A stretch of 64,000 bases of DNA, taken from contig OX442317.1 in the NCBI GenBank assembly GCA_949358305.1, positions 12,900,186 through 12,964,185 of the forward strand. The letters are read 5' to 3'. The notes under the pieces were generated by a model. That model was not told the DNA's origin. It made no database searches and worked only from the letters and a program-made list of their open reading frames with translations. Shown here piece by piece: positions 38,501 to 46,174 of this stretch; position 1 is the stretch's first letter, and every line of letters begins with the position of its first letter. A program made the position numbers and the translations under genes. Source of the stretch: Strigamia acuminata. Lineage: Eukaryota; Arthropoda; Chilopoda; Geophilomorpha; Linotaeniidae.

Positions 38501-40780
38501 AGGTACTACTTCCGCGTGCTCTTCCTTGACGTAGTCCCACATGGCTTTGTTATAACGTTCCTTGTGGTCGCTGTTACTATCAATTCGCCTAAGCGTATGT
38601 GATAGTTGATTCAGAGCCAACTCCCAGTTCGACTCCAAAGCCCCAATCTTATCGTTGAAGGGCAAGCAAACCTGGTAGCGACCATCCTCCATTCGCTTGT
38701 GCGACTTCTCAAAGCGATCTCGAACAAAATCTGAATCGCGTTCGCCTGCTGTAATTCCAACAGCCTCCAGACTCCAAAGCTTTTCCAAGTCACGGTCAGT
38801 CTTAATCTCACAGGTGTTGCAGCAAGAAACGTCACGCGAGCTCTCGGAGAAGACATCTGTCGACCCAGCGGCTCCTGACAACACCCAACCAAAAATGGTA
38901 TTGACCAAACCCAAGCGGTTATCAAGACGTTTCCGTCCGTCAAGGCAGATTTCCCACCAAACATCAACTCCAAGCAAGATATCAACATTGCCTGCAGTCG
39001 AAGGTAAGTCTTCAGCCAATTCGAACCCCAAATCTTTAACCTTCTGAATGGTATCAGGGCTGGCTATCCCATACACATGCGGTAGGCTTCTTGCACTTAA
39101 AGCCGTCACCTTGAGCTCTCTGGCTCCGTGTCTAGACTGAAGGAGTAGCTTGTAAACGTCGTAAGACGTCGATCCAGCATTATCCTCTTCATTGAGGCGT
39201 TGGGCTGTGGCTTCTATTGACCCGCAACTCTTCAACCGTATCCGGTCGGCTACACTCTTTAAAATGTAGGACCGATGGCTGCCCGGATCTAACATGCCAC
39301 GTATCGCGTGCGAACCTCCAGACTTTGTTTTTAACTCCGCTGTGAATATCATCAACTGAAGTGTTGAGGAGATCGCCAAGGAAACGTTCGCGCTCACGTC
39401 CTTGGGCTTCTCTATCCCACCTCCACTTCCTGTGTTAAATTTCCTGCAGATGGACGAATGATGTCGTCCGCCGCAAGTCCTGCAGCTGGTTTTAACCTGG
39501 CACCGCATTGCCCTGTGTCCTTCTTGCAGGCAATTGAAGCAAAGTCGGTTCTGTTGAATGATCGTGGTCTTCTCTGCCACGCTCATTTCCTTCCTACAGA
39601 AAGTGTTAGCATGACCTTCTTTGCAAAAAATGCAAATTGCGCTTCCCACGGTCAGCTTTGGGCTAAAAGACTCTTTGGCTTTTTTGGACGTGGCGCAGGT
39701 GGACATCGTGCCCTTGCGTTGATCCTTATCCTTGTCGGAACTTCCAGACTTGTCTTTTTTAGTTGCAAGACCTCCTGCCCCCATGACATCTTCCATCTGC
39801 TCCAAGAGCTGAACTTCAGCCGCAAAAAAATTCAAGATTGTCACTAAATTTGAGGTCTTAGCCCCTTGCTGCTGGTAAAACCTCATCACCATGGCAGGTG
39901 GAAATTTCCTCAGCACGTCGGGTGCCAGAAGCAGACCAGCAGTCTGTACTGGAACGCTCAACTGCTCCAGCAAGCGGATAGCAGTGGACACCTTGGTCAA
40001 CTGTGTACGGACAGCTTTGACCGGATGCAATTCCGTAACCTGTCTCATATCCCTTATGGACTTGACCAATGCCACTCTCTGGGCTTCATCGTCCCCGTAG
40101 GAACGTTCCAACTCTTCTCTTGCCAAATTGTAATTACCGTCCACTAAAGGGAATGCAGAGATCAGCATGGCAGCTTCTCCCGTGCACAGCGACTGCAAGT
40201 ATTGCAACTTCTCAATTTCTGATAAATCAGGGTTGCTGTGAACAGCAGAATCAAAGCTGCTTAGGAAGGGACGAAATGTCGTCACATCTCCATTGAATTT
40301 CCGCATTTCCAACTTAGGAAGCTTTGCATTATTATGCCTTCTTGTCGATTGCGACAAGGTCTGGTTCAAAATCGAACTCTGAGACGTACTGGTCGTCAAC
40401 GCTGAAGCATTTGCTGGATTTGCTGACCAATGCGTCACGAACTTCTTTGACATTCGGGTTCTGTGCTTAAGAACCGAAATCGGTGTCTCTAACTCTTCGA
40501 TTTCCCTTAGATTTGCCAAGTACTGATCTCTTGTCAGGTTGGGCTGCATCGTGTTCAGGTCGTTTATCATTCTCATCATCTGTTCATCTGCAGCCATTTC
40601 TACAGCTTCCAGCTCGCCGGTATCTTTTAGTGTCAAGGACCTTCTCAAAAGCGCGTCCAAAGAGATCCCCAAAGTCGTGAACCTCCCAGACAACACGTCC
40701 ATTTCTTCCGGCGGTTGTTGCTCAACCGTTGTTGGCGTTGTTCTCCCTGAACCTGACCTTGATCCACCTCCTGTAGCCAT
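35504..40780 (-). CDS. BEL/Pao gag-pol polyprotein, intact
   Basis: A single 1,758-codon frame encodes the full retrotransposon polyprotein. Gag (about 1-450) has a DUF1759-like region near 155-330 and three zinc knuckles (C383/C386/H390/C395, C414/C417/H422/C427, and C433 to C445). The aspartic protease has DPGS at D498. Reverse transcriptase has D835 and YMDD at 922-925. The RNase H-type domain has D1098, E1138 and D1170. Integrase has the zinc site H1395/H1400/C1430/C1433 and catalytic D1465, D1527 and E1577. A DUF5641-like tail follows (about 1690-1758). Domain order is that of the Pao/BEL superfamily. The ATG at 40780 is the first in frame. There is no stop or frameshift, so the element may be competent. 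No envelope gene is seen. Confidence 0.95.
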   Translation of the reverse strand: MATGGGSRSGSGRTTPTTVEQQPPEEMDVLSGRFTTLGISLDALLRRSLTLKDTGELEAVEMAADEQMMRMINDLNTMQPNLTRDQYLANLREIEELETPISVLKHRTRMSKKFVTHWSANPANASALTTSTSQSSILNQTLSQSTRRHNNAKLPKLEMRKFNGDVTTFRPFLSSFDSAVHSNPDLSEIEKLQYLQSLCTGEAAMLISAFPLVDGNYNLAREELERSYGDDEAQRVALVKSIRDMRQVTELHPVKAVRTQLTKVSTAIRLLEQLSVPVQTAGLLLAPDVLRKFPPAMVMRFYQQQGAKTSNLVTILNFFAAEVQLLEQMEDVMGAGGLATKKDKSGSSDKDKDQRKGTMSTCATSKKAKESFSPKLTVGSAICIFCKEGHANTFCRKEMSVAEKTTIIQQNRLCFNCLQEGHRAMRCQVKTSCRTCGGRHHSSICRKFNTGSGGGIEKPKDVSANVSLAISSTLQLMIFTAELKTKSGGSHAIRGMLDPGSHRSYILKSVADRIRLKSCGSIEATAQRLNEEDNAGSTSYDVYKLLLQSRHGARELKVTALSARSLPHVYGIASPDTIQKVKDLGFELAEDLPSTAGNVDILLGVDVWWEICLDGRKRLDNRLGLVNTIFGWVLSGAAGSTDVFSESSRDVSCCNTCEIKTDRDLEKLWSLEAVGITAGERDSDFVRDRFEKSHKRMEDGRYQVCLPFNDKIGALESNWELALNQLSHTLRRIDSNSDHKERYNKAMWDYVKEEHAEVVPLAERYKKTVVYVIPHHPVIKEDRETTKFRVVFNASSAKKGLPSLNDCLYPGPSLNPDIVPVMIRFRLFCVVAIADIKQAFLQVLINPDHCDFLRFLWVSEEYFQEGYSWQNLWDHLVVLRMIVVPFGVNSSPFLLCAVIRAQGRLYLVLFPKEADALDKGIYMDDLTSGADGTQETVTHCVNLRRILDEGKMPLVKWASSKADVFDALKDKDFHMRADKFEDLGVVKMLGILWSVQDDTLMFRIPTGVEIPQSRRGILSLLASVFDPLGLIAPVILRMKLLLQSMWGRDIKWDDIISEENREIVAKWYADLQRLTEARVKRWMGTYSGQEMDIDVFCDASPQAYGCAIYVRAASGATQLLLSKSRIAPTTKLTLPRLELTATVVGVRMVEYILEDFLPGYPIGKIRYYSDSMVALGWLKSDKNRWKPYVSNRVAEVLEKSSPSQWAYVPTDRNPADVLTRPCEAKNLLANRLWWDGPGQLEDLVDEPEDVDLPMEEAKKEKVALVASDGEAHMCEVFKRFSSFNRLVRVFALMRRWLPFFARGRDLEVLEIEVAEERVIRLAQVLSFPDERQAAMLKEKVAKGSILKNFDIFLDERDLLRLRSRLGKSALPFDEAFPIILHPDSWVTRLIIKKVHLQLLHGELSETFYRLRDKYWIVRGRRTVKAVIRSCLVCKRERLERNNPATGDPPMERVTPAAPFQHTGIDHLGPLTVKHKEKRRKVYILLFTCLVTRAIHLEVSENLSVEKFLLAFRRFGARFGYPAKVFSDNSKTFERGSQEIQSWGKLLTKDGIRTLLSEKRVVWSFIPPLSPWAGGAWERLVRSVKDKLRKMLLRRTVDLETLQTLAVEISSVLNSRPLSYVHEEVDGGRILSPENFLTGGMPKWVINRPLHAIQKKDLRRLDRKRRLFVWEFWRIWRESYLKQLRNFHEVKGDSRFKNPEVDQIVLLEKVGCNPYFWPLARVIEVLPGEDGFVRVVRVVTANGKEYRRSVKHVRALELD

Positions 40781-41524
40781 GTCAAACCTGGAATGGCAGA
40801 AAGTGAAGACAATCAGTCAGTCAAAAACCAAAGACACACAACTCTAAACACAGGTGATATTTGGACAAACAATGACCAAGTACACTAACTGCTCAACTAA
40901 ACCGCTAGTGATCTGAATGATATACAGACAGACTCACTGTAAACTCTATGCTACTAAAGATCTGAGTGGCGCAACACCCAGTCTCTAATTCCTATAGTAG
41001 ACTAATTCCTGTTAACTGCTAAACTCTCTAAACTCCTAAGGATTTGAGTGATGCAACACCCAAAAACTCTAAGCTGTCAAGCAGACCCTTTTAACTACTA
41101 GGCTATCTAATTCTCCCCTGCCTAAGCAGTTATAGTGGAGAAAAACTTAAACTTTAACTTAAACACGAAAATGCACACTTCCCCTCCCCCCAGAAGGGAC
41201 ACATCAAAAAAACCCAAAAAACAGCCCACCAAAATACACTTTATAAACTAAAACTGTTCTTCTTCTTTCAGGCTGTAGCGGTTCAACTTGCACATTGCGT
41301 TGTGTTTGACTTGGCAGACTCAGGACGTCAATGGCCGCTCTCACGTGACTCTCTGGCGTGCGCACTTGATGCCGGTCGCTCACGGAACCAGCCGTACAAA
41401 CAAACCAACTGGCACGCACCAAACCACTTGAATCACTTGCTGAACGTCCGAATGACCTCTTTTTCATGCGCGCTGTACACACGCGCATGAAATCCTGGTA
41501 TCACGGTACCAAAAAACAGCTCCC
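40781..41524 (-). other. BEL/Pao leader of the 33.9-42.2 kb element
   Basis: This is the non-coding leader between LTR and gag. It contains degenerate short duplications (for example GAGTG.GCAACACCC near 40970 and 41050). It also contains a block at 41250-41307 resembling the leader of the left element, with 16 identical bases at 41292-41307. The primer-binding site is at 41493-41511. Small frames such as 41204-41488 show no known motif and I do not call them. Confidence 0.6.
41493..41511 (-). other. Primer-binding site candidate
   Basis: Minus strand TGGTACCGTGATACCAGG lies 13 bases inside the LTR limit defined by the matching copies. It closely matches the site at 1183-1201. The extra nine or so bases (CAGCTCCC on plus) may belong to the LTR, in which case the left LTR copy has lost its last bases. 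Confidence 0.6.
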
Positions 41525-42167
41525 TGTAGCAAACAACCTTGGATCTCACAGGGGAGGACTGGCGAATTGGTCACCAAACTCTGGAAACCGCCCGAGACTG
41601 TATAGTGGTTGATGAGACAAGCTGAAATCCTTTCTCTGAGCCCAAACCTAACTTGAAGAAGGATTAGGCCTGACTGCATGAAACTAGGCCTAACTGCATT
41701 TAGATGAAGTGATTGGCAAAACCTCTTTAGCTGCTGGGTAGAAATTCTGTGCTCCCAGGGAGGAGGAGAGCAGGCAAAGCTCTCTACTCACAAGTCATCC
41801 TGTTTATTGAAGTAAAATAAACCCAGGAATAATTTATCCAAAGAAGGAGGAAAAACATCAACTGGTTTTTAATACTTAACAACTGATAACAACTGTTGCT
41901 TCTTTAGCAACCTACTCTTAACAACTGGTCACCTGATTACAATAAATGTCAGTGACCAAACAATACAGATTTGAATAATAACAATAGTGCCGACAAGGTT
42001 TCCGTATTTCTACAACAGATGTCAAACTTAACATAAGTAAAGGCAAAACTTAACCTAACACCTTGATAACATTATGACCTGTGCAAACAGCACTTCACTT
42101 AAACTTAACAGATAATTCAAAGGCTAAAACTAACATTAGTTACATTCAAAAACACAATGCTTAGCCC
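41525..42167 (-). mobile_element. 5' LTR of the BEL/Pao element, interrupted
   Basis: These 643 bases match 33878-34520. The match ends sharply after TTAGCCC at 42167; the left copy continues AAACCCAATC whereas here TGTTGTTGG follows. The 5' LTR is therefore truncated or was interrupted by later sequence on its right. Since the next recognisable structure is the Polinton end, an insertion of the Polinton into this LTR is a plausible explanation. Confidence 0.75.
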
Positions 42168-42429
42168 TGTTGTTGGAAAATTTACTCCACTGGATCAAGC
42201 ACCAAAGGTGCAATCCTTCATTTCTGGCTCAAACTTAGAGGCATGAGGAAGTGGTTCGAGGGCGGGAGAATGAGGATGTTTAGGTTAGGTTAGGTTTAGG
42301 TTTAGGATAGGCAGCGCCATCTACTAACAAAATTGGCGAGTAAAAGTGGCCCATTTGGTCCGAGGACAAAATGAACAAGATGGCGGTGAGTCATACTAGG
42401 TCGCGAGCAACCTTGGAGGGAAAAACGTC
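42168..42429. other. Unassigned segment with a short TTAGG-type run
   Basis: No gene is seen. A run of TTAGG/TTTAGG units occupies about 42279-42306. The motifs AAGATGGCGG and GGTCGCGAG also occur, and similar words are found in the BEL LTR near 34723-34775, but there is no extended alignment. The segment separates the interrupted BEL LTR from the repeat and regulatory region at 42430-43690. Confidence 0.4.
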
Positions 42430-42577
42430 TTTTGACCTTTGACCTTGACCTTTGACCTTTGACCTTTTTGAGCGGCCCATTTGACCTTTGACCTTTGACC
42501 TTTGACCTTTGACCTTTGTGGTGGAAAATTTGACCTTTGACCTTTGAGGTGGAAAATTTGGCTTTTGACCTTTGACA
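42430..42577. repeat. TTTGACC heptamer array (nuclear-receptor DR1-like)
   Basis: About 15 copies of TGACCTT or TTTGACC are arranged in two blocks separated by short spacers. Adjacent units form TGACCTTTGACC, the reverse complement of a direct repeat of AGGTCA half-sites with one-base spacing, the arrangement bound by RXR/USP/HNF4-type nuclear receptors. It may be only a minisatellite, but it lies just upstream of other regulatory-looking motifs. The minus-strand ORFs across it are low-complexity artefacts. Confidence 0.7.
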
Positions 42578-42610
42578 ACTGAAGGTGGAGAGTTTAACCA
42601 TTGACCTGTA

Positions 42611-42890
42611 TGACTCACTTCCTGTTTTGGAATTTTCTAGAATTTTTATTATCTCTTATTTCTTTCTTTCTGGATTGTCTTTGATTGGAATTTTCTAGAA
42701 TTTTTATTATCTCTTACTTCTTCCTGGATTGTCCTTGATTGGAATTTTCTAGAATTTTTATTATCTCTTATTTCTTCCTGGATTGACCTGGATTGGAATT
42801 TTCTAGAATTTTTATTATCTCTTATTTCTTCCTGGATTGTCCTTATTTGGAATTTTCTAGAATGTTCTGTGATGACTCATCACTTCCGGT
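42611..42890 (+). promoter_or_regulatory. Heat-shock-element array flanked by AP-1/ETS pairs
   Basis: Five perfect three-pentamer heat-shock elements of the form nGAAnnTTCnnGAAn occur with GAA starting at 42630, 42688, 42742, 42796 and 42850; the last has a fourth pentamer (GTTCT). They sit in a tandem repeat of about 54 bp. Composite AP-1/ETS pairs flank the array: TGACTCACTTCCTG at 42611-42624, and TGACTCA (42873-42879) followed by ACTTCCGG (42882-42889). A TATA box follows 9 bases later at 42899. HSF, AP-1 and ETS binding are inferred from consensus only. Confidence 0.6.
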
Positions 42891-42898
42891 TTTGTGGG

Positions 42899-42935
42899 TA
42901 TATAAGGAGTGACAAATCAGAATTTTTTCAGTTGA
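42899..42935 (+). promoter_or_regulatory. Core promoter 1 (TATA, initiator, DPE-like)
   Basis: TATATAAG starts at 42899, and the initiator TCAGTT has its A at 42930, exactly 31 bases downstream of the first T. GGACA at +28 to +32 fits the downstream promoter element RGWYV. Spacing and sequences match arthropod RNA polymerase II core promoters. It lies directly behind the heat-shock-element array and points towards the Polinton interior. Confidence 0.65.
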
Positions 42936-43220
42936 TCAACGACTTTGGGCCCTGACGGACAGGGGTACCTATGCCCAAATTTTTAATTTTTTTTCAAAAA
43001 AAACTTAGAAATATTTTGAAAAAAAACTTAGTAAAATTTACAACAAAGCGATCTTAGGACAAGAAAGGACACAGATGGATTTCAGGAGCATAAAAAAATG
43101 ATGCTTACCCTTCAATTTTTTTTTCACAAATGAAGAGATATTTAATTGCGTGATGTTATAAGGTACTAAACCGGTTCAAACTGGTTTCTAATTGAATTTT
43201 CTTAAAGGTCACATCACGGG

Positions 43221-43257
43221 TATATAAGGAGTGACAAATCAGAATTTTTTCAGTTGA
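43221..43257 (+). promoter_or_regulatory. Core promoter 2 (TATA and initiator)
   Basis: TATATAAG at 43221 with TCAGTT whose A is at 43252, again 31 bases apart. The +28 element is GGACT, one mismatch from RGWYV. It has the same orientation as promoter 1 and is preserved in the second tandem unit. Confidence 0.55.
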
Positions 43258-43539
43258 TCAACGACTTTGGACCCTGTCGGACTGGGGTACCTATGCCCAA
43301 ATTTTTGATTTTTTTTCAAAAAAACTTAGAAAATTTTGAAAAAAACTTAGAACAATTTACAACAAAGCGATCTTAGGACAAGAAAGGACACAGATGGATT
43401 TCAGGAGCATAAAAAAATGATGCTTACCCTTCAATTTTTTTTTCACAAATGAATAGATATTTAATTGCGTGATGTTATAAGGTACCAAACCGGTTCAAAC
43501 TGGTTTCTAATTGAATTTTCTTAAAGGTCACATCACGGG

Positions 43540-43576
43540 TATATAATGACTGACAAATCAGAATTTTTTCAGTTGA
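43540..43576 (+). promoter_or_regulatory. Core promoter 3 (TATA and initiator)
   Basis: TATATAATG at 43540 with TCAGTT whose A is at 43571, the same 31-base spacing in the third unit. The downstream element has decayed to GGAGT. It lies about 285 bases before the first bases shown to belong to the inverted repeat. Confidence 0.5.
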
Positions 43577-43693
43577 TCAACAACCTTGGACCCTGAAGGA
43601 GTGGGGGACCTATGCTCAAATTTTCAAAATTTTTCAAAAAAACTTAGAAAATTTTGAAAAAAAACTTTGAAAAATTTACAACAAAGCGATTTT

Positions 43694-43905
43694 AGGACAA
43701 GATAGGACCAGATAGGACAAGACAGGACAAGAAAAGGCAAGATAGGACAAGACAGGACAAGATAGGACAAGACAGGACAAGAAAAGGCAAGATACGACAA
43801 GACAGGACAAGAAAAGGCAAGAAAAGGCAAGACAGGACAAGACAGGACAAGAAAAGGCAAGACAGGACAAGAAAAGGCAAGACAGGACAAGACGGGACAA
43901 GATTT
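43694..43905. repeat. GACAAG-type minisatellite at the Polinton end
   Basis: Irregular alternation of GACAGGACAA, GATAGGACAA and GAAAAGGCAA ten-base units. The inner part (from 43858) is present in reverse complement at 63953-64000, where it runs into the window edge. It therefore belongs to the inverted repeat at least in part. The LSCPVL-type ORFs on the minus strand across it are repeat artefacts. Confidence 0.85.
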
Positions 43906-44162
43906 TCAAGGTAAGCAAGAGTCAGAAGTGACTGAAGTGTCGGAACTAATGATGTCGGCCAGCTGATGGTACGGCTGACTTAGCTCTGGCATTCAGCTGA
44001 TGTGTGTTAATTGAGCAGTTGATGATTTGTGGCTGCTGGTTGAATTGTCTGCACCCCCCTCGAGTGGTGTTTGTTTGTTTGTTTGTTTGATCAGTCAGGC
44101 TAACAAAGTCGGCCTGTTTATGGCACGGCTGGCTTAGCTCTGGCATCATGCTTAGTGTTTGT
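43858..44162 (+). repeat. Polinton left inverted repeat (minimum extent)
   Basis: Reverse complement of 63695-64000 with one length difference (six versus seven bases in a C/G run at 44054). The match ends inward after GTGTTTGT at 44162. The outer limit cannot be fixed because the partner runs out at 64000. Inside are two direct copies of ACGGCTGGCTTAGCTCTGGCAT-like sequence (about 43970 and 44125), a CAAG/GTAAGC donor-like site at 43907-43916, and a TTTG run followed by TCAG at 44071-44098. Confidence 0.93.
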
Positions 44163-44288
44163 GTGTCTGAGGGTCAAATGGCTAAAATGGTGGCCGTTTG
44201 TGTGCAAAAAATAGAATATATGAATGTAGCTTTTTTCTTCTTTAAGTTTTGTTCTTTTTTTTGTTTTTTTTTTATTTTCTTTCTTTGT

Positions 44289-44570
44289 CTATCCGAATAA
44301 ATGGCTTATCTCGGCCAATTCCTGGATTTCTGCTATAGTTACATTGTCATGTACGTATTTGACGTGTTCAATATTCTCACTGGAAAATCTTCCAAGTTTT
44401 TCCAGCAGGGTTTGGATTTTAATCTGAAATGCCGGTCGCCACAAAAGTAACGAATCAGTTCTCTCATCAATTGAGCCACCATAATGGACCAATAAAAATA
44501 AGGATAAATGTTTCAAAATTATTTTCCTTTCATCGGTAGTTTTGTTCTGTTGGAGTTCAAAGAGATACAT
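44289..44570 (-). CDS. Unknown Polinton protein, 93 codons
   Basis: The frame starts at the ATG at 44570, which directly follows TTAAA; the frame is open upstream to a TTG but has no earlier ATG. The product begins MYLFELQQNKT and is mixed alpha-like with no obvious motif or signal peptide. It is the innermost gene on the left side and lies downstream of the integrase-protease group on the same strand. I do not recognise it. Its place between the inverted repeat and the protease, and the A-rich start context shared with other genes here, favour a real gene. Confidence 0.5.
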   Translation of the reverse strand: MYLFELQQNKTTDERKIILKHLSLFLLVHYGGSIDERTDSLLLWRPAFQIKIQTLLEKLGRFSSENIEHVKYVHDNVTIAEIQELAEISHLFG

Positions 44571-44804
44571 TTTAATTCTTTTCTTTCTCAAATTGAAGTG
44601 AATATAATAATGTTGCTTTTTTATATATAGAAAATTTTTGTTACGGTTTCATTTTTTGATTTGACACGGACTTTAACACATGCCCGTGTTTGTTTGCAGA
44701 CTTTCCGCAAGGTTTTGTGTGAATCTTCGTTGATTTCAAATTAGGTTCGTTTTAACTTCTTAAATAATTTCATTTTTTTGTTAAAAATGGAAATTGGGTT
44801 TACT

Positions 44805-45224
44805 TTACAACAACTCGAGATTATTCATTCCTCGAATGATTTTAATGATTGTATTCTGCCTGAGATTAAGATTGGCTGCTAAATAGAGCGCAAAGAGGCA
44901 AAACATCCCGCAAGAATCCTCTTTTGTCAACGAATACACTTCTTTTGTAGCATAATCTAGGGTAACGTCTCTTCCGACAAAATCAATGATCTCTTTAGGT
45001 GGAACGTTTCCCAAATTATCAAAGTATATGCCTCTGTCATTGCAAAGATACAAGCTTACCCAATGGGTACCACCACCCGTCGATGGGTCTAAATTGATGA
45101 CGAAGCTTTCATTCTTGCTCCGGTGATTCGCGAGCGGTTTCAAGCAATCGATGGGCAACACGTTGTTGAAGTGAGCGATACGTAGTTTATTCTTCGCCCA
45201 GTTGTAAATTTCCACATTATTCAT
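44805..45224 (-). CDS. Adenain-like cysteine protease (intact copy)
   Basis: A 139-residue protein of the Ulp1/adenain (C5/C48) type, which in Polintons and adenoviruses matures capsid proteins. The catalytic set is visible: H54 in GGTHWVSLYL, D69 in IYFDNLG, and C105 in DSCGMFC. The start overlaps the integrase stop (ATGA, 45221-45224), so the two genes are probably co-transcribed. It differs clearly from the second, broken protease at 51361-58158, which has GSHWVAY, YFDSFG and CGHLC. Length is near the lower end for the family. Confidence 0.85.
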   Translation of the reverse strand: MNNVEIYNWAKNKLRIAHFNNVLPIDCLKPLANHRSKNESFVINLDPSTGGGTHWVSLYLCNDRGIYFDNLGNVPPKEIIDFVGRDVTLDYATKEVYSLTKEDSCGMFCLFALYLAANLNLRQNTIIKIIRGMNNLELL

Positions 45225-46174
45225 TTTTTAATGTCGATGAGATCATCCACCCATGAATTATGCTTCTGTTCGTAGCCGACCCATTTCACTAGGTACTTCC
45301 ATGATCCATCGCTGTTTTTCTTTTTTCTAATGACTTTCTCGATCAAGTAGGGATCATCTACCCTGGTTTCAGTTTTTTGGAGTTCTTCACGGTAAAAGGA
45401 ACCTTCGATCGATTCTCCTAAACTGTCTTTCAATTTGAAAATTGGAGGTTCATACGTCGTGTCCACTTTATCAATTGTAAAGATTTCATTAGTCCAATTT
45501 TGCAAAAACCCTTTGTCAAATATGGATTTGGATTTGGAAATACGCACTCGGTCGCCCACTTTGAATTTAGGCTTGGACGTTGCTGGTTCGGGAAGTAATT
45601 TTAGTCTGAGCGCCTTTTCATGTTTGGAAGCCACATCTTTGGGTTTCATGTTGGTCGTACGGTGAACCGAAGAGTTATAACGGGTCATCAATTGGGGTAA
45701 GATAGTAATCCAATTCCTCGAACCTTTCAAAGTAAAATGCCTATACATGCGCTCTTTGAGCGTGCGATTGAACCGCTCGACCATGCTCGCTTTCAACGGC
45801 GAGTGTGTGGAAAAATGGTTGATGTTGAACTTTTTGACCAGTGCCTTGAAATGGGAATTGTAGAATTCTTTCCCCCAATCGGATGCCATGTTGACCGGCC
45901 CCTTATTCCCCGCTTTGACAAGCACCTTTTGAAATGCAGCGGTTACGTCTTTGCCAGTCTTTGATTTGATGGGAACCGCATACGCATATTTAGAGAACGC
46001 ATCTATAACCGTTAATAAGTATTTATAACCTTTGTTTACACGGGAAAAAGGTATCAATTCGACTAAATCGATCTGCCATAAGTCGTTGATTGCAAAAGAT
46101 ACGACCGGACGTCTGACGTAATGCCTACGTGCCGGCTTATGTAATTCAGATACCAGTTGTTCTATGTCAGGCAT
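45221..46174 (-). CDS. Polinton integrase with chromodomain
   Basis: A 317-residue RVE-type integrase that joins the element's ends to host DNA. Catalytic residues are D36 (WQIDLVE), D99 (ASDWGKEF) and E133 (MVERFNRTL), 34 to 63 apart as in retroviral-type DDE enzymes. A C-terminal chromodomain occupies about 275-317 (YLIEKVI...WKYLVKWVGY...NSWV) and probably directs integration to particular chromatin. The ATG directly follows a run of 16 A residues and overlaps the end of the PLA2 frame. There is no N-terminal zinc-binding HHCC module. The frame is complete. Confidence 0.93.
   Translation of the reverse strand: MPDIEQLVSELHKPARRHYVRRPVVSFAINDLWQIDLVELIPFSRVNKGYKYLLTVIDAFSKYAYAVPIKSKTGKDVTAAFQKVLVKAGNKGPVNMASDWGKEFYNSHFKALVKKFNINHFSTHSPLKASMVERFNRTLKERMYRHFTLKGSRNWITILPQLMTRYNSSVHRTTNMKPKDVASKHEKALRLKLLPEPATSKPKFKVGDRVRISKSKSIFDKGFLQNWTNEIFTIDKVDTTYEPPIFKLKDSLGESIEGSFYREELQKTETRVDDPYLIEKVIRKKKNSDGSWKYLVKWVGYEQKHNSWVDDLIDIKK

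Larger units (their letters stand above)
42894..43690 (+). repeat. Three tandem promoter-containing units of about 320 bp
   Basis: Three copies begin GGGTATATAA at 42896, 43218 and 43537, with steps of 322 and 319 bases. The third is cut short where the GACAAG-type minisatellite starts. Units carry a TATA box and initiator, an A/T-rich stretch with ACTTAGAAA, the word GGACAAGAAAGGACAC, and AACCGGTTCAAACTGGTTT. The word GGACAAGA is the apparent seed of the minisatellite at 43694-43905, so these units are probably part of the Polinton terminal region. Confidence 0.75.

Noticed and set aside
41204-41488. 94-codon minus ORF in the BEL leader
   Set aside because: No motif; it lies across the leader between the primer-binding site and gag, and there is no equivalent in the other elements.
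42302-42618. Minus-strand ORFs rich in KVKGQRSK
   Set aside because: They are translations of the TTTGACC heptamer repeat and have no domain.
43624-43918. Minus-strand ORFs of LSCPVL-type repeats that look like membrane proteins
   Set aside because: They arise from the ten-base GACAAG-type minisatellite open in all three frames.
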